The notes beneath the pieces are model-generated. The model was not told the DNA's origin, made no database searches, and saw only the letters and a list, made by a program, of their open reading frames with translations. The translations under genes were made by a program, and so were the position numbers. From positions 77,844 through 141,843 of the forward strand of contig NZ_JAAGOB010000012.1 in assembly GCF_010550695.1 (NCBI RefSeq): 64,000 bases of DNA, given 5' to 3'. Of the stretch, positions 43,976 to 52,319 are shown in pieces. This DNA comes from Phytoactinopolyspora alkaliphila (GTDB lineage Bacteria; Actinomycetota; Actinomycetes; Jiangellales; Jiangellaceae). Numbering within the stretch: position 1 is the stretch's first letter; each line of letters opens with the position of its first letter.

Positions 43976-44063
43976 GACCGGCGGTCGTCGTTTGGCGCCG
44001 CGGCCGGTCCGGAAGACCGGCGGTCGTCGTATGGTGCCGCGGCCGGTCCGGAAGACCGGCGGT
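43976..44063. repeat. Two and a quarter copies of a 39-bp tandem repeat
   Basis: Units at 43976-44014 and 44015-44053 differ at two positions, and the first ten bases of a third unit follow (44054-44063). At each junction GCCGGTC and GACCGGC can pair around a 5-base loop (44003-44021 and 44042-44060). The hairpins could terminate uppP transcripts. No ribosome-binding site or family match supports the open frames through the repeat. Confidence 0.85.
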
Positions 44064-44133
44064 TGATCCCAGGGGCGGCCGGACTCGAGGGCGGTCGGCC
44101 CTAGGGCCGGCGGGCTCGAGGTGGTCTGCCGTC

Positions 44134-44444
44134 GGCTGTGGTGATTGCCATGGGGGTTTGGGTCGGGGCTCTCGGGCTGGAGACCGCCAGTGATGGCGCC
44201 GTGGGTGATCGTCGTGTGGGTTTGGGCCGGACTACGGGGGATCGGGCCGGGTGTGTGAATGGTCGTGTTGGGAATCGCCGTCCAGAGCGGGCGAAATTCA
44301 CTCGACGTGTCCCACGTCGACTGTGGTGATTGCCGTGTAGGATTCCGCCGCGGTGTTTGTGCTGGTCGGCGTGCTCGTGATGATCGCCGTGGGAGTTTCG
44401 CCCGGTCCACGACCGTCGTGAAGATCGTCGTGCGCAAAACAGCC
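44134..44444. repeat. Six degenerate copies of a ~30-bp intergenic repeat
   Basis: Diverged copies begin near 44134, 44198, 44251, 44320, 44374 and 44414. They share a core close to GTGGTGATYGYCGTG, most followed by a GGGTTT-like stretch and then a C/G run. Spacing is irregular (about 40-70 bases). With the tandem repeat they fill the 531-base gap between uppP and the M23 peptidase gene (43942-44472), which holds no credible gene. Open frames on both strands have low-complexity translations rich in Pro, Arg and His. The function is unknown. Confidence 0.6.
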
Positions 44445-44472
44445 GTGGTGGTAACTCCGGGCGGTCGGGTCG

Positions 44473-46044
44473 TCAGGGTAGCCAGGGCCGCGGGTCGGTG
44501 TGCTGCCCGTTGAGGCGCACCTCGAAGTGCAGATGCGGACCCGTCGAATAGCCGGTGGATCCGATCTTCCCGATGACCTGGCCCTTCTCGACCTTCTGCC
44601 CGACGCTGACGCTGAGTCCACTCTGATGAGCGTAAAGCGTGGTCAGCCGGCGCCCTTCGAAATCACCGTGGTCGACGATCACCATGTTGCCGTAGGCGGT
44701 GTTGTATTTGGCTTCGATCACCGTTCCGGCGTCGGCGGCGTAGATGTTCCCGTCGCCGCGGCCGAAGTCGATGCCGGTGTGCATCTTGACGTAGCCGAGG
44801 ATGGGATGCAGCCTCGAGCCGTATTCCGAGGTCACTGCACCATTGCCCGGGCGGATGAAGTCTCCGGTGCCGTATCCGGGCCCGAAATCTTCCTCGGCCA
44901 GGCCGCCGAGATACTCGCCGACCGCGGTGGCCTCGTCGATCTGCTCCATGTACAGCTTGTAATCCTCGAGCTTGGCCTCCTCGGCCAGCTGGAGGGCGGT
45001 CTCGTACTCCTCTTGTTTCTCTTGCCGGTTGGTACGCGCCTTCTTTGCGCGGGCCTCGGCCTTCTCGGCGTCCGAGCGGGCCTCGGCGGCTTCCTGGGCG
45101 AGCTGCTCCTGCTCCTCGCGCTGGCCTTCCAGAACCGACAGTGAATTTCGCATGTCCGCTTGGTCGGCGGCCAGCCGGCCGAGTGCGGTGTCGCTTGCCC
45201 GGAGCAAGGTCCGCATGCCGACGTACCGGTTGCTGAGATCCTCGGGCGATTCGGCACCGAGCAGTACGCCGATCGTGGCGAGTCCGTTGTTCTGGTAGGC
45301 CTCTCGAACCACAGTCCCGAGGGCATCGCGTGCGCCGTCGGTTTGAGTGCGGATCGACTCGATCTCCCGCTGCGTGCGCTCGACGACCTGAATGGCGATC
45401 TTCAGCTCTTTGCGGGCGTCTTCGTCGGCTTCCTTGGCCGCCTCAGCCTCTTCCCGCGCCGCGTCGAGATCGGCGTCCGCGTCGTCGATCTGGGACAGGA
45501 TCTCGTACAGCAGACGTTGCGCTTCCGCCACCGCGACGGTCTGGGCGTCCAGCAGCGCGGCCTCGTACACCTCTTGGGGGTCCCGCCGGTCCTGGTCCTC
45601 CGGATCGGTCGACGGGTCCTGCGTGGACGGCGACGTGGGCTGCGGGGTGTCCTCGGCGTCCGGCTCGTCGCTGGGCTCGTCGGTCGGCTCGTCACTCGGC
45701 TCCGCGGTGGGATCGTCCGTCGGAGACGGCGTGGGCCTGGGCGTCTTGGTGGGTGACGGCGTAGGGCTTGGTGTCTTGGTAGGCGTCGGTGTCGAAGACG
45801 GTGTGCTGGTAGGCGTAGGCGTCTTCGTGGGCGACGGCGTACCGGTAGCCGTGGGGGACGGCGAGCTCGTGAGCGTGGCCGTGGGAGGCGGGCTGGTGGT
45901 CTGGGTAGGACTGGAGGAGGGCGGTGGCGAGTCCGTCGGCTGGGGTGTTACCCCGTGAACCTGGGCCGGCATCGCGAGAGCCGACAACACCAGGCCAGAG
46001 CTGGCCAAGGCCGCGGCAATGACGTCACGTAGAGGGCGCCGCAT
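44473..46044 (-). CDS. Secreted M23 (LytM) peptidoglycan peptidase with coiled coil and PT-rich linker
   Basis: A 523-residue exported cell-wall hydrolase. The signal peptide is about 1-35 (VIAAALASSGLVLSALAMPAQVHG). A long Pro/Thr/Ser linker (about 38-165) turns acidic at its end, then a coiled coil runs about 165-380 (for example AAREEAEAAKEADEDARKEL). The C-terminal LytM domain has zinc ligands in SRLHPILGYVKMHTGIDFG (His...Asp) and GPHLHFEV (HxH). Coiled coil plus LytM is the layout of EnvC/RipC-type enzymes that FtsEX controls during division. ATG 46044 is the start; the longer frame lacks a signal-like N-terminus. Confidence 0.9.
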   Translation of the reverse strand: MRRPLRDVIAAALASSGLVLSALAMPAQVHGVTPQPTDSPPPSSSPTQTTSPPPTATLTSSPSPTATGTPSPTKTPTPTSTPSSTPTPTKTPSPTPSPTKTPRPTPSPTDDPTAEPSDEPTDEPSDEPDAEDTPQPTSPSTQDPSTDPEDQDRRDPQEVYEAALLDAQTVAVAEAQRLLYEILSQIDDADADLDAAREEAEAAKEADEDARKELKIAIQVVERTQREIESIRTQTDGARDALGTVVREAYQNNGLATIGVLLGAESPEDLSNRYVGMRTLLRASDTALGRLAADQADMRNSLSVLEGQREEQEQLAQEAAEARSDAEKAEARAKKARTNRQEKQEEYETALQLAEEAKLEDYKLYMEQIDEATAVGEYLGGLAEEDFGPGYGTGDFIRPGNGAVTSEYGSRLHPILGYVKMHTGIDFGRGDGNIYAADAGTVIEAKYNTAYGNMVIVDHGDFEGRRLTTLYAHQSGLSVSVGQKVEKGQVIGKIGSTGYSTGPHLHFEVRLNGQHTDPRPWLP

Positions 46045-46254
46045 CAGAAAGTGTCTACTCCTTTCGGCCCGGTGCGAGGCCTTGTGGGCCGGAGGCGCCG
46101 GAATACCACGGACGCGAAGTATGTCCTCGTCATACCTAAACCCATTCCCCGTCATTGTGCGACCCGTAGCTGTGCATTATGTGGAAAACCACCACGCCAA
46201 ATAGTACAGATCGGACGGTTGGGGCTCACTCTACGCCGTGGATAGGCTGAGGAC

Positions 46255-46935
46255 GTGCCTGTTCTCTTACTCGTGCGTCATGGCCGTACCACGGCCAACG
46301 CCGCCGCAACTCTCGCCGGAAGGAGTCCAGGCGTTCTCCTGGACGATACCGGGCAGGAACAGGTCGCCGCCCTGGCGGAACGCGCGCGGGATCTGCGGCC
46401 CAGCCTACTGGTGAGCAGCCCTCTCGAGCGCTGCCGGCAGACGGCCAAGGCATTCGGCGCGGACCCGCTGGTGGATCACCGTTTGCAGGAGTGCGACTAC
46501 GGCGACTGGACCGGACGGCCGCTGGCCGAATTGCGCCGGCTGAAGCTGTGGGCGGTGGTGCAGGAGCATCCGTCGGCGGCGACGTTTCCCGGCGGCGAGT
46601 CGCTGCGGGCGATGCAGGCCCGCGCGGTCGAGGCCGTGCGGGACCACGACGCCCAGGTCGCCCGCGAGCACGGGCCGAACGCCGTCTGGGTGGCGTTGTC
46701 CCACGGAGACGTGATCAAGTCCGTCATCGCGGACGCGCTCGGCATGCATCTCGACCTGTTTCAGCGCCTGGTCGTCGATCCGGGCTCGGTGACCGCCATC
46801 TCCTATACCGAACGACGCCCCTTCCTGCTGCGACTCAACGACACGTCGGCGGAACTGCGCTCGTTCAACCGGAGCCGTCGCGGCCGGCGGGGGCAACCAC
46901 GCAGTGATGCCACCGTGGGAGGCGGCGCGGGATAG
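46255..46935 (+). CDS. Histidine phosphatase superfamily protein (MSMEG_4193 type)
   Basis: A 226-residue phosphoglycerate-mutase-fold phosphatase. The catalytic motif is VRHGRTTAN at residue 7-15; the supporting residues are SPLERCRQTA and the second His in ALSHGDVIKS. The ECDYGDWTGRPLAEL block is family typical. The first of four plus-strand genes (phosphatase, DUF3090, SCO1664, mshC), it is conserved next to mshC in actinobacteria. Its substrate is unknown; a link to mycothiol or inositol phosphates is a guess from position. GTG 46255 is the start. Confidence 0.88.
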   Translation: MPVLLLVRHGRTTANAAATLAGRSPGVLLDDTGQEQVAALAERARDLRPSLLVSSPLERCRQTAKAFGADPLVDHRLQECDYGDWTGRPLAELRRLKLWAVVQEHPSAATFPGGESLRAMQARAVEAVRDHDAQVAREHGPNAVWVALSHGDVIKSVIADALGMHLDLFQRLVVDPGSVTAISYTERRPFLLRLNDTSAELRSFNRSRRGRRGQPRSDATVGGGAG

Positions 46936-46945
46936 GGTGTGTGAC

Positions 46946-47518
46946 GTGGCTGCTCAGGTGTTCCGTTTCGAATCGCCGGACCGGTTCATCGCCGGTACCG
47001 TCGGCGAGCCCGGCGACCGCACGTTCTTCCTCCAGGCACGGGACGATAAACAGCTCGCGAGCGTGGCTCTGGAGAAGGAGCAGGTGGCCGTCCTCGCGGA
47101 CCGGGTGGACGCGATGCTCGACGAGATCCTGCGGCGCACGGACGGACAGGCGCCCGTACCCATGACGGCCCCCGACACCGAAGACCTGGACCCCCTGGAC
47201 CAGCCGATCGTCGAGGAGTTCCGGGTGGGAACGCTCACCCTGGCCTGGGACGGCGAACAGGAGCAGGTCGTCATCACGGCTTACGCGGCGGGCGAGCCCG
47301 GAACCGAGGAGGAGGACGAGGAGCCGCCGGAGAACCCGGAGGACTCCACCCGGGACGTCTTCGTGGTGCGCCTCACCGGAGCCGAGGCCCGGGCATTCGC
47401 GAAGCGGGCGCAGGCGCTCGTGGCGGCCGGGCGGCCGCCGTGTCCCCTCTGCGGGCTGGCCTTGGAGCCGCAGGGGCACATCTGCCCCCGCCAGAACGGC
47501 TATCGCCGGCGGGATTGA
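46946..47518 (+). CDS. DUF3090 family protein with C-terminal zinc-ribbon-like motif
   Basis: A 190-residue protein. The N-terminus (QVFRFESPDRFIAGTVGEPGDRTFFLQARD) and SVALEKEQVAVLADRVD are conserved in DUF3090. The C-terminus PPCPLCGLALEPQGHICPRQNGYRR has CxxC...H/C spacing suitable for zinc. GTG 46946 gives the normal N-terminus; the upstream frame overlaps the phosphatase gene less plausibly. It starts 10 bases after the phosphatase stop and 8 bases before the next gene. Function unknown. Confidence 0.87.
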   Translation: MAAQVFRFESPDRFIAGTVGEPGDRTFFLQARDDKQLASVALEKEQVAVLADRVDAMLDEILRRTDGQAPVPMTAPDTEDLDPLDQPIVEEFRVGTLTLAWDGEQEQVVITAYAAGEPGTEEEDEEPPENPEDSTRDVFVVRLTGAEARAFAKRAQALVAAGRPPCPLCGLALEPQGHICPRQNGYRRRD

Positions 47519-47526
47519 GAAGGTCC

Positions 47527-48381
47527 GTGGATCTGCTGGGCCTGCTGGCCAACGGGGACCTTGCCGTCGAGGGGCGGCTCGTGGTCGCCTCGAACGTCAC
47601 TCTGCTCGGGCGGGTGAGTCACGGCGAGCAGCACGCCCGCTGCGTGTACAAGCCGACCGCGGGGGAGCGGCCGTTGTGGGATTTCCCTGACGCGACGCTC
47701 GCCAACCGCGAGGTGGCCGCGTATCTGGTGTCCGAGGCTGCCGGCTGGCACGTGGTTCCGCCGACCGTGCTGCGCGACGACGGCCCTATGGGGCCCGGCA
47801 TGTGTCAGGCATGGATCGAGCAAACGGAATCGCTCTCCGTGCTGGACAGCGCGGAGCTGGAGATCCCGCTGGTCGGCGCCACCGATACGCCGCCCTGGGT
47901 GGACGTCGTGCCCCCAGACCGGATACCGGCAGGCGCGCTGCCGATCCTGCAGGCGCTGGACGGTGACGGTTCCCCCGTCGTCCTCGTGCACGCCGACCAT
48001 CCGGGCTTGCGGGCGCTGGCCCTGTTCGACGTCGTCGTGAACAATGCCGACCGCAAAGGTGGACACATCCTCACTGGTGACCGGGAGATCGCCGAGCGGA
48101 TGGCCGGCGTCGTGGGCGTCGATCACGGCGTGTCGTTCCACGAGGAGCCCAAGCTGCGCACCGTGCTGTGGGGCTGGGCGGGCCAGCAGCTCGCCGACCA
48201 CGAACGGGCAGCGCTGGCCCGCCTCCGGCACAGCCTTGACGCGGAGCTGGGCGAGAGTCTCATGGCGTTGCTTGACGAGGGCGAGGTCGCCGCCCTGAAG
48301 GCACGGATTGCAGAATTGCTGCAGGTGGGAAGGATGCCTGAACCCCAAGGGCGGATGCCGGTGCCGTGGCCGGTCTTCTGA
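47527..48381 (+). CDS. SCO1664 family protein (kinase-fold-like)
   Basis: A 284-residue conserved actinobacterial protein (TIGR03843 type). Visible motifs are ASNVTLLGRV, ARCVYKPTAGERPLWDFP with a Lys that could bind ATP, FDVVVNNADRKGGHIL resembling a PI3/PI4-kinase-type catalytic loop, and GVDHGVSFHEE resembling the metal-binding Asp. The motifs suggest a phosphatidylinositol-kinase-like fold, but activity is unproven. GTG 47527 with GAAGG shortly upstream is the start; the frame beginning at 47440 overlaps DUF3090. It lies upstream of mshC. Confidence 0.85.
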   Translation: MDLLGLLANGDLAVEGRLVVASNVTLLGRVSHGEQHARCVYKPTAGERPLWDFPDATLANREVAAYLVSEAAGWHVVPPTVLRDDGPMGPGMCQAWIEQTESLSVLDSAELEIPLVGATDTPPWVDVVPPDRIPAGALPILQALDGDGSPVVLVHADHPGLRALALFDVVVNNADRKGGHILTGDREIAERMAGVVGVDHGVSFHEEPKLRTVLWGWAGQQLADHERAALARLRHSLDAELGESLMALLDEGEVAALKARIAELLQVGRMPEPQGRMPVPWPVF

Positions 48382-48400
48382 GCGATTAGGGTCTGAGGGT

Positions 48401-49636
48401 ATGCGTGCCTGGGCAGCTCCCGAACTACGTTCACTACCCGGCCGCGGCGTCGCCGTCCGGATCAGGGACACCGCGTCGGGTGAGACGAAGGCCGTCGGCG
48501 GAGCGCCGGGCGGCTCGGCATCGATGTACGTGTGCGGCATCACGCCCTACGACGCCACGCATCTGGGGCACGCGGCCACCTACGTCGCCTTCGACGTGCT
48601 CAATCGAGTTTGGCAGGATGCCGGCCTGACGGTGCGTTACGTGCAGAACGTGACCGACATCGACGACCCTCTCCTGGAGCGTGCCGAACGCGACGGGCGG
48701 AACTGGGCGGAGCTCGCCGAGGAGCAGACCGAGCTGTTCCGTGACGACATGGCGTGGCTGGGCGTCGTGCCGCCGTCGGAGTTCGTCAGCGCCGTCGATG
48801 CCATACCGTCCGTGCTCGAGCTCATCGGCAGGCTCAAGGACAGGTCCGCCGTGTACGACGTCGACGGTGACCTGTACTTCTCGGTGCGGTCCGATCCGCG
48901 GTTCGGAGAGGTGTCCGGACTCGACGCCGGGACGATGCGGGAGCTGTTCGCCGAACGCGGCGGCGACCCGGACCGGGCCGGCAAGCAGGACCCGCTGGAC
49001 TGCCTTCTGTGGCGGAGGGAGCGCCCGGGCGAGCCGTCGTGGCCGAGCCCGTACGGCCCTGGACGGCCTGGGTGGCACATCGAATGCACGGCGATCGTGT
49101 TGCGCCACCTCGACCGCGGCTCGGGCATCGACGTGCAGGCGGGCGGCAACGACCTGATCTTCCCGCATCACGAGATGTGCGCGTCTGAGGCCCACGTGGT
49201 CACCGGCCGCCCGTTCGCCCGCGTTTACGCTCACGCCGGGATGATCGGCTATGCGGGTGAGAAGATGTCGAAATCGCTCGGCAATCTCGTATTCGCCCAC
49301 AGCCTGCGTGAGGAGGGGGCGAACCCCGATGCGGTCCGGCTCGCGCTGTACGCCGACCACTACAGTGCCGACCGGGAGTGGAGCCCCGCGTTGCTGCGGG
49401 CGGCCGACGAGCGACTCCGGCGCTGGCGGGCGGCCATGGCGGCACCGTCGGGCGTCGACGGGCTCTTGGTGCTGTCCCGGATCCGGGAGCGGCTAGCTGA
49501 CAACTTGGATACGCCCGGAGCGCTTCAGGCGATCGACGCGTGGGCGGACGCGACTCTGGCTACCGGCGGCGACGACGACGCGGCTCCGGCCTTGATGCAC
49601 GCCGCGGCCGACACGTTGCTGGGTGTCCACGTGTGA
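48401..49636 (+). CDS. mshC: Mycothiol cysteine ligase MshC
   Basis: ATP-dependent ligase that joins L-cysteine to the amino group of glucosaminyl-inositol, a key mycothiol-synthesis step. 411 residues. It is a cysteinyl-tRNA-synthetase relative: a zinc Cys at residue 45 (MYVCGITPYDATHLGHA, which also holds the HIGH-like motif), zinc ligands in WHIECTAI and FPHHEM, and a KMSKS motif (EKMSKSLGN). The short C-terminal helical domain and lack of an anticodon-binding domain mark it as MshC rather than CysS. ATG 48401 is 19 bases after the previous stop. It indicates that the organism makes mycothiol. Confidence 0.95.
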   Translation: MRAWAAPELRSLPGRGVAVRIRDTASGETKAVGGAPGGSASMYVCGITPYDATHLGHAATYVAFDVLNRVWQDAGLTVRYVQNVTDIDDPLLERAERDGRNWAELAEEQTELFRDDMAWLGVVPPSEFVSAVDAIPSVLELIGRLKDRSAVYDVDGDLYFSVRSDPRFGEVSGLDAGTMRELFAERGGDPDRAGKQDPLDCLLWRRERPGEPSWPSPYGPGRPGWHIECTAIVLRHLDRGSGIDVQAGGNDLIFPHHEMCASEAHVVTGRPFARVYAHAGMIGYAGEKMSKSLGNLVFAHSLREEGANPDAVRLALYADHYSADREWSPALLRAADERLRRWRAAMAAPSGVDGLLVLSRIRERLADNLDTPGALQAIDAWADATLATGGDDDAAPALMHAAADTLLGVHV

Positions 49637-49770
49637 TCTCGGCAGCTACCAGACCACGCTGTGCGTGGCGGCGGCCACAACGGGACGGTGCGCATTTCGG
49701 CACCGGGAGGTCGTAGACTAAGGAGTTGGCAGTAGCACGTCCACTTTCAGGCAAAGAGGTTGGATCACAC

Positions 49771-50697
49771 GTGTCCGAGCAGGCGCAGTCCACGTCGCAT
49801 ACGTCCGCCCAGGTCTCCGAGACCGGCACCGCACGCGTGAAGCGGGGAATGGCCGAGATGCTCAAGGGCGGTGTGATCATGGACGTGGTCACACCGGAGC
49901 AGGCCAAGATCGCCGAGGACGCCGGCGCGGTCGCCGTGATGGCGCTGGAGCGAGTGCCAGCGGACATCAGGGCGCAGGGCGGTGTCGCCCGGATGAGCGA
50001 CCCTGACCTGATCGACGGCATCGTCAACACCGTGTCCATTCCGGTGATGGCGAAGGCCCGGATCGGCCACTTCGTCGAGGCCCAGGTGCTGCAGAGCCTG
50101 GGTGTGGACTACGTCGACGAGTCCGAGGTGCTCACCCCGGCCGACTACGCCAATCACATCGACAAGTGGCAGTTCACCGTTCCGTTCGTGTGCGGTGCCA
50201 CCAACCTCGGAGAGGCGTTGCGGCGGATCACCGAAGGCGCGGCGATGATCCGCTCCAAGGGTGAGGCCGGAACCGGCGACGTCTCCAACGCCACTACCCA
50301 CATGCGCCAGATCCGGGCGCAGATCCGGCAGCTGCAGTCGCTGCCCAAGGACGAGCTGTTCGTGGCGGCGAAGGAGCTTCAGGCTCCGTACGAGCTCGTT
50401 CGCGAGGTCGCCGAACTCGGCAAGCTGCCGGTCGTGCTGTTCACCGCTGGCGGGATCGCCACGCCGGCGGACGCCGCGATGATGATGCAGCTCGGCGCGG
50501 AGGGTGTCTTCGTCGGCTCGGGAATCTTCAAGTCCGGTGATCCGGCCCGGCGCGCCGAGGCGATCGTGAAGGCCACCACGTTCTACGACGACCCGGACGT
50601 GCTCGCCAAGGTGTCGCGCGGGCTGGGCGAGGCGATGGTCGGCATCAACGTCGAAGAGGTGCCGGAACCCCACCGGCTGGCCGAGCGCGGCTGGTAA
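49771..50697 (+). CDS. pdxS: Pyridoxal 5'-phosphate synthase subunit PdxS
   Basis: A 308-residue TIM-barrel synthase that makes PLP from ribose 5-phosphate, glyceraldehyde 3-phosphate and ammonia delivered by PdxT. The active-site Lys residues are in [15 protein letters not shown] and [11 protein letters not shown], and [29 protein letters not shown] is typical. GTG 49771 (VSEQAQ) is chosen, with AGAGG at 49755-49759; the N-terminal 25 residues are a Ser/Thr-rich extension seen in other actinobacteria. A -10-like TAGACT at 49714-49719 could be its promoter. Its partner pdxT lies 1.6 kb away. Confidence 0.96.
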   Translation: MSEQAQSTSHTSAQVSETGTARVKRGMAEMLKGGVIMDVVTPEQAKIAEDAGAVAVMALERVPADIRAQGGVARMSDPDLIDGIVNTVSIPVMAKARIGHFVEAQVLQSLGVDYVDESEVLTPADYANHIDKWQFTVPFVCGATNLGEALRRITEGAAMIRSKGEAGTGDVSNATTHMRQIRAQIRQLQSLPKDELFVAAKELQAPYELVREVAELGKLPVVLFTAGGIATPADAAMMMQLGAEGVFVGSGIFKSGDPARRAEAIVKATTFYDDPDVLAKVSRGLGEAMVGINVEEVPEPHRLAERGW

Positions 50698-50712
50698 GCG
50701 TCGCGCCGACGT

Positions 50713-51249
50713 ATGAACGCCCCCGACCCGCTGGCCGTTTTCACGGAGTGGGAACAGGATCGCGACGGCGCCTGGGTGCGCAACGCCGCGCGGGCGATCG
50801 TCGTCGACGCGCGGGGGCGAACTCTCCTGCTCGAGGGTTTCGACGTCGATGAGCCGGAGCGGCGCTGGTGGTTCACGCCCGGTGGCGGACTTCAGCCCGG
50901 CGAGCCCGAGCGTGTGGCGGCGGCGCGGGAGCTGTTCGAGGAGAGCGGCTTAGTCGTGAGCGCCGACGAGCTGGTCGGACCGGTCGCCGCGCGGACGGCG
51001 GAGTTCACGTATTTCGGGCGGCGTTGCCGGCAACGCGAGGTGCTCTATTACGCCCAGGTCCAGGAAGCGCCGGGCGTTACCACGGACGGCTGGACCGACG
51101 TCGAGCGAGCGTCCGTCACGCAGGCGCGGTGGTGGAATGTGAACGAGCTTGCCGCCAGCGCGGCTGTGGTCTATCCATCAGCGCTTCCCCAGCTGGTAAC
51201 CCAGTTGCGGGCGGAGGGATGGGACGGCCGCACGCAGGTGATCGACTGA
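50713..51249 (+). CDS. Nudix hydrolase
   Basis: A 178-residue hydrolase of nucleoside-diphosphate-linked compounds. The Nudix box is complete (GGGLQPGEPERVAAARELFEESGL: G, E, REUXEE, G). The sequence before it (IVVDARGRTLLLEGFDVDEPERRWWFTPGG) is the usual beta sheet lead-in. ATG 50713 lies 15 bases after pdxS, so the two may be co-transcribed. The substrate is unknown. It is one of two genes inserted between pdxS and pdxT. Confidence 0.9.
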   Translation: MNAPDPLAVFTEWEQDRDGAWVRNAARAIVVDARGRTLLLEGFDVDEPERRWWFTPGGGLQPGEPERVAAARELFEESGLVVSADELVGPVAARTAEFTYFGRRCRQREVLYYAQVQEAPGVTTDGWTDVERASVTQARWWNVNELAASAAVVYPSALPQLVTQLRAEGWDGRTQVID

Positions 51250-51283
51250 TCCGCTCTCGGTATCGTGAGACGCGATGCACTGG

Positions 51284-52075
51284 TCACCAGAGCGTCCATC
51301 CTCCGTCGACCACCACCTCCGAGCCGGTGACGAAACTCGCCTCGTTTGACAGAAGGAATGCGACCGTCGAGGCGACCTCGTCGGGCTCGCCCATCCGGCC
51401 CATCGGTGTGGCCTCGCCGAACCCCTGGATCATCTCATCGTCGAGTTCAAGGCTGTCGACCTTGATCATTCCCGGTGAGACGGTGTTGACCCGGATACCC
51501 AAGGACGCGGCGGCCACCGCCAGCTCACGGGACATCTGCCGGACAGCGCCCTTCGAGGTCGCGTAGGCGACGCGCCCGGGGCCGAACGGCGTCTCGGTGG
51601 AGATCCTGCCGGGATAGAACGCCGGGTTGAGCGCGAGCATGCCGTACACCGAGGCGATGTTGACGATACTGCCGCCGCCGGACTCGCTCATCCGCTTGAT
51701 GGCGTCGAACGACAAGAACGCGGTCGACTCCACGTTGAGCGCCAGGTTGGCTCGCCATTGCTCCAGGTCCTGCGCGAAAAGCGGCGCGATGTAGGTGTCT
51801 CCGACATTGTTGACCAAGCCGGTCATCCGGTGCGTCTGGGCGTCCACGGCCGCCCAGATGGTTTTGCGGCCTTCCTCCGTCGCGACGGCGGCGCTCACGG
51901 TGAACACTGTGCCGTTCTCGTCGTCGATCAGTTCGGCGGTCTCATCGAGCATCGACTGGCGCCGGCCGGCGATCAGGCACGCGCGCCCCGAGCGGGCCAA
52001 CTTGCGCGCGATGGACCGGCCGATCCCCGAGCCGCCACCGGTGACCAGGACGAGCGAGGTTTCATCAGCAGTCAT
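51284..52075 (-). CDS. Short-chain dehydrogenase/reductase (SDR)
   Basis: A 263-residue NAD(P)-dependent oxidoreductase. The Rossmann motif TGGGSGIGRSIA near residue 13, the LVNNVGD loop, and the catalytic Ser-Tyr-Lys (NIASVYGM... YATSKGA) are visible. The C-terminal VTGSEVVVDGG is typical of classical SDRs. ATG 52075 is the start; the longer frame lacks the normal N-terminus. It lies convergent to the Nudix gene. A 244-base gap separates it from the divergent pdxT gene; no obvious operator was seen there. Confidence 0.9.
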   Translation of the reverse strand: MTADETSLVLVTGGGSGIGRSIARKLARSGRACLIAGRRQSMLDETAELIDDENGTVFTVSAAVATEEGRKTIWAAVDAQTHRMTGLVNNVGDTYIAPLFAQDLEQWRANLALNVESTAFLSFDAIKRMSESGGGSIVNIASVYGMLALNPAFYPGRISTETPFGPGRVAYATSKGAVRQMSRELAVAAASLGIRVNTVSPGMIKVDSLELDDEMIQGFGEATPMGRMGEPDEVASTVAFLLSNEASFVTGSEVVVDGGWTLW

Positions 52076-52319
52076 GGCTAACCGTCCAGACACGTCGGTG
52101 GACCCGGCAAAGCTAATGAAACATACATTTCGATTACCCGGAGCTTCGCGCCCACCCGGCCGGGTCACAACGCCTTCGGTGTGAACCCGTCACCCGGAGC
52201 GGCCGGTGCGCGGAATTCCCGGCCCGGCGACTACCGTTGAACCGGGTTGGCACACACCAAAGGTGGAGGCGGCACGTCGCACACGACGGCGTCGTCCCGT
52301 GGATCGGAGATCAGTACAC

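Noticed and set aside
43895-44437. Minus-strand 180-residue open frame over the repeat region
   Set aside because: Its translation is low-complexity Pro/Arg/Thr, it overlaps the end of uppP, it lacks a ribosome-binding site and simply reflects the DNA repeats.
43976-44444. Possible CRISPR array
   Set aside because: The repeats are directly abutting or degenerate with irregular spacing, there are no unique spacers of constant size and no cas genes are present.
46180-46188. DnaA-box-like TTTTCCACA on the minus strand upstream of the M23 gene
   Set aside because: A single box without a cluster, AT-rich unwinding element or dnaA/dnaN neighbours does not make an origin.
46045-46254. c-di-AMP (ydaO) riboswitch before the M23 peptidase gene
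   Set aside because: Such elements often precede cell-wall hydrolase genes in actinobacteria, so I looked for the conserved loops, but found none by eye; a covariance-model search would settle it.
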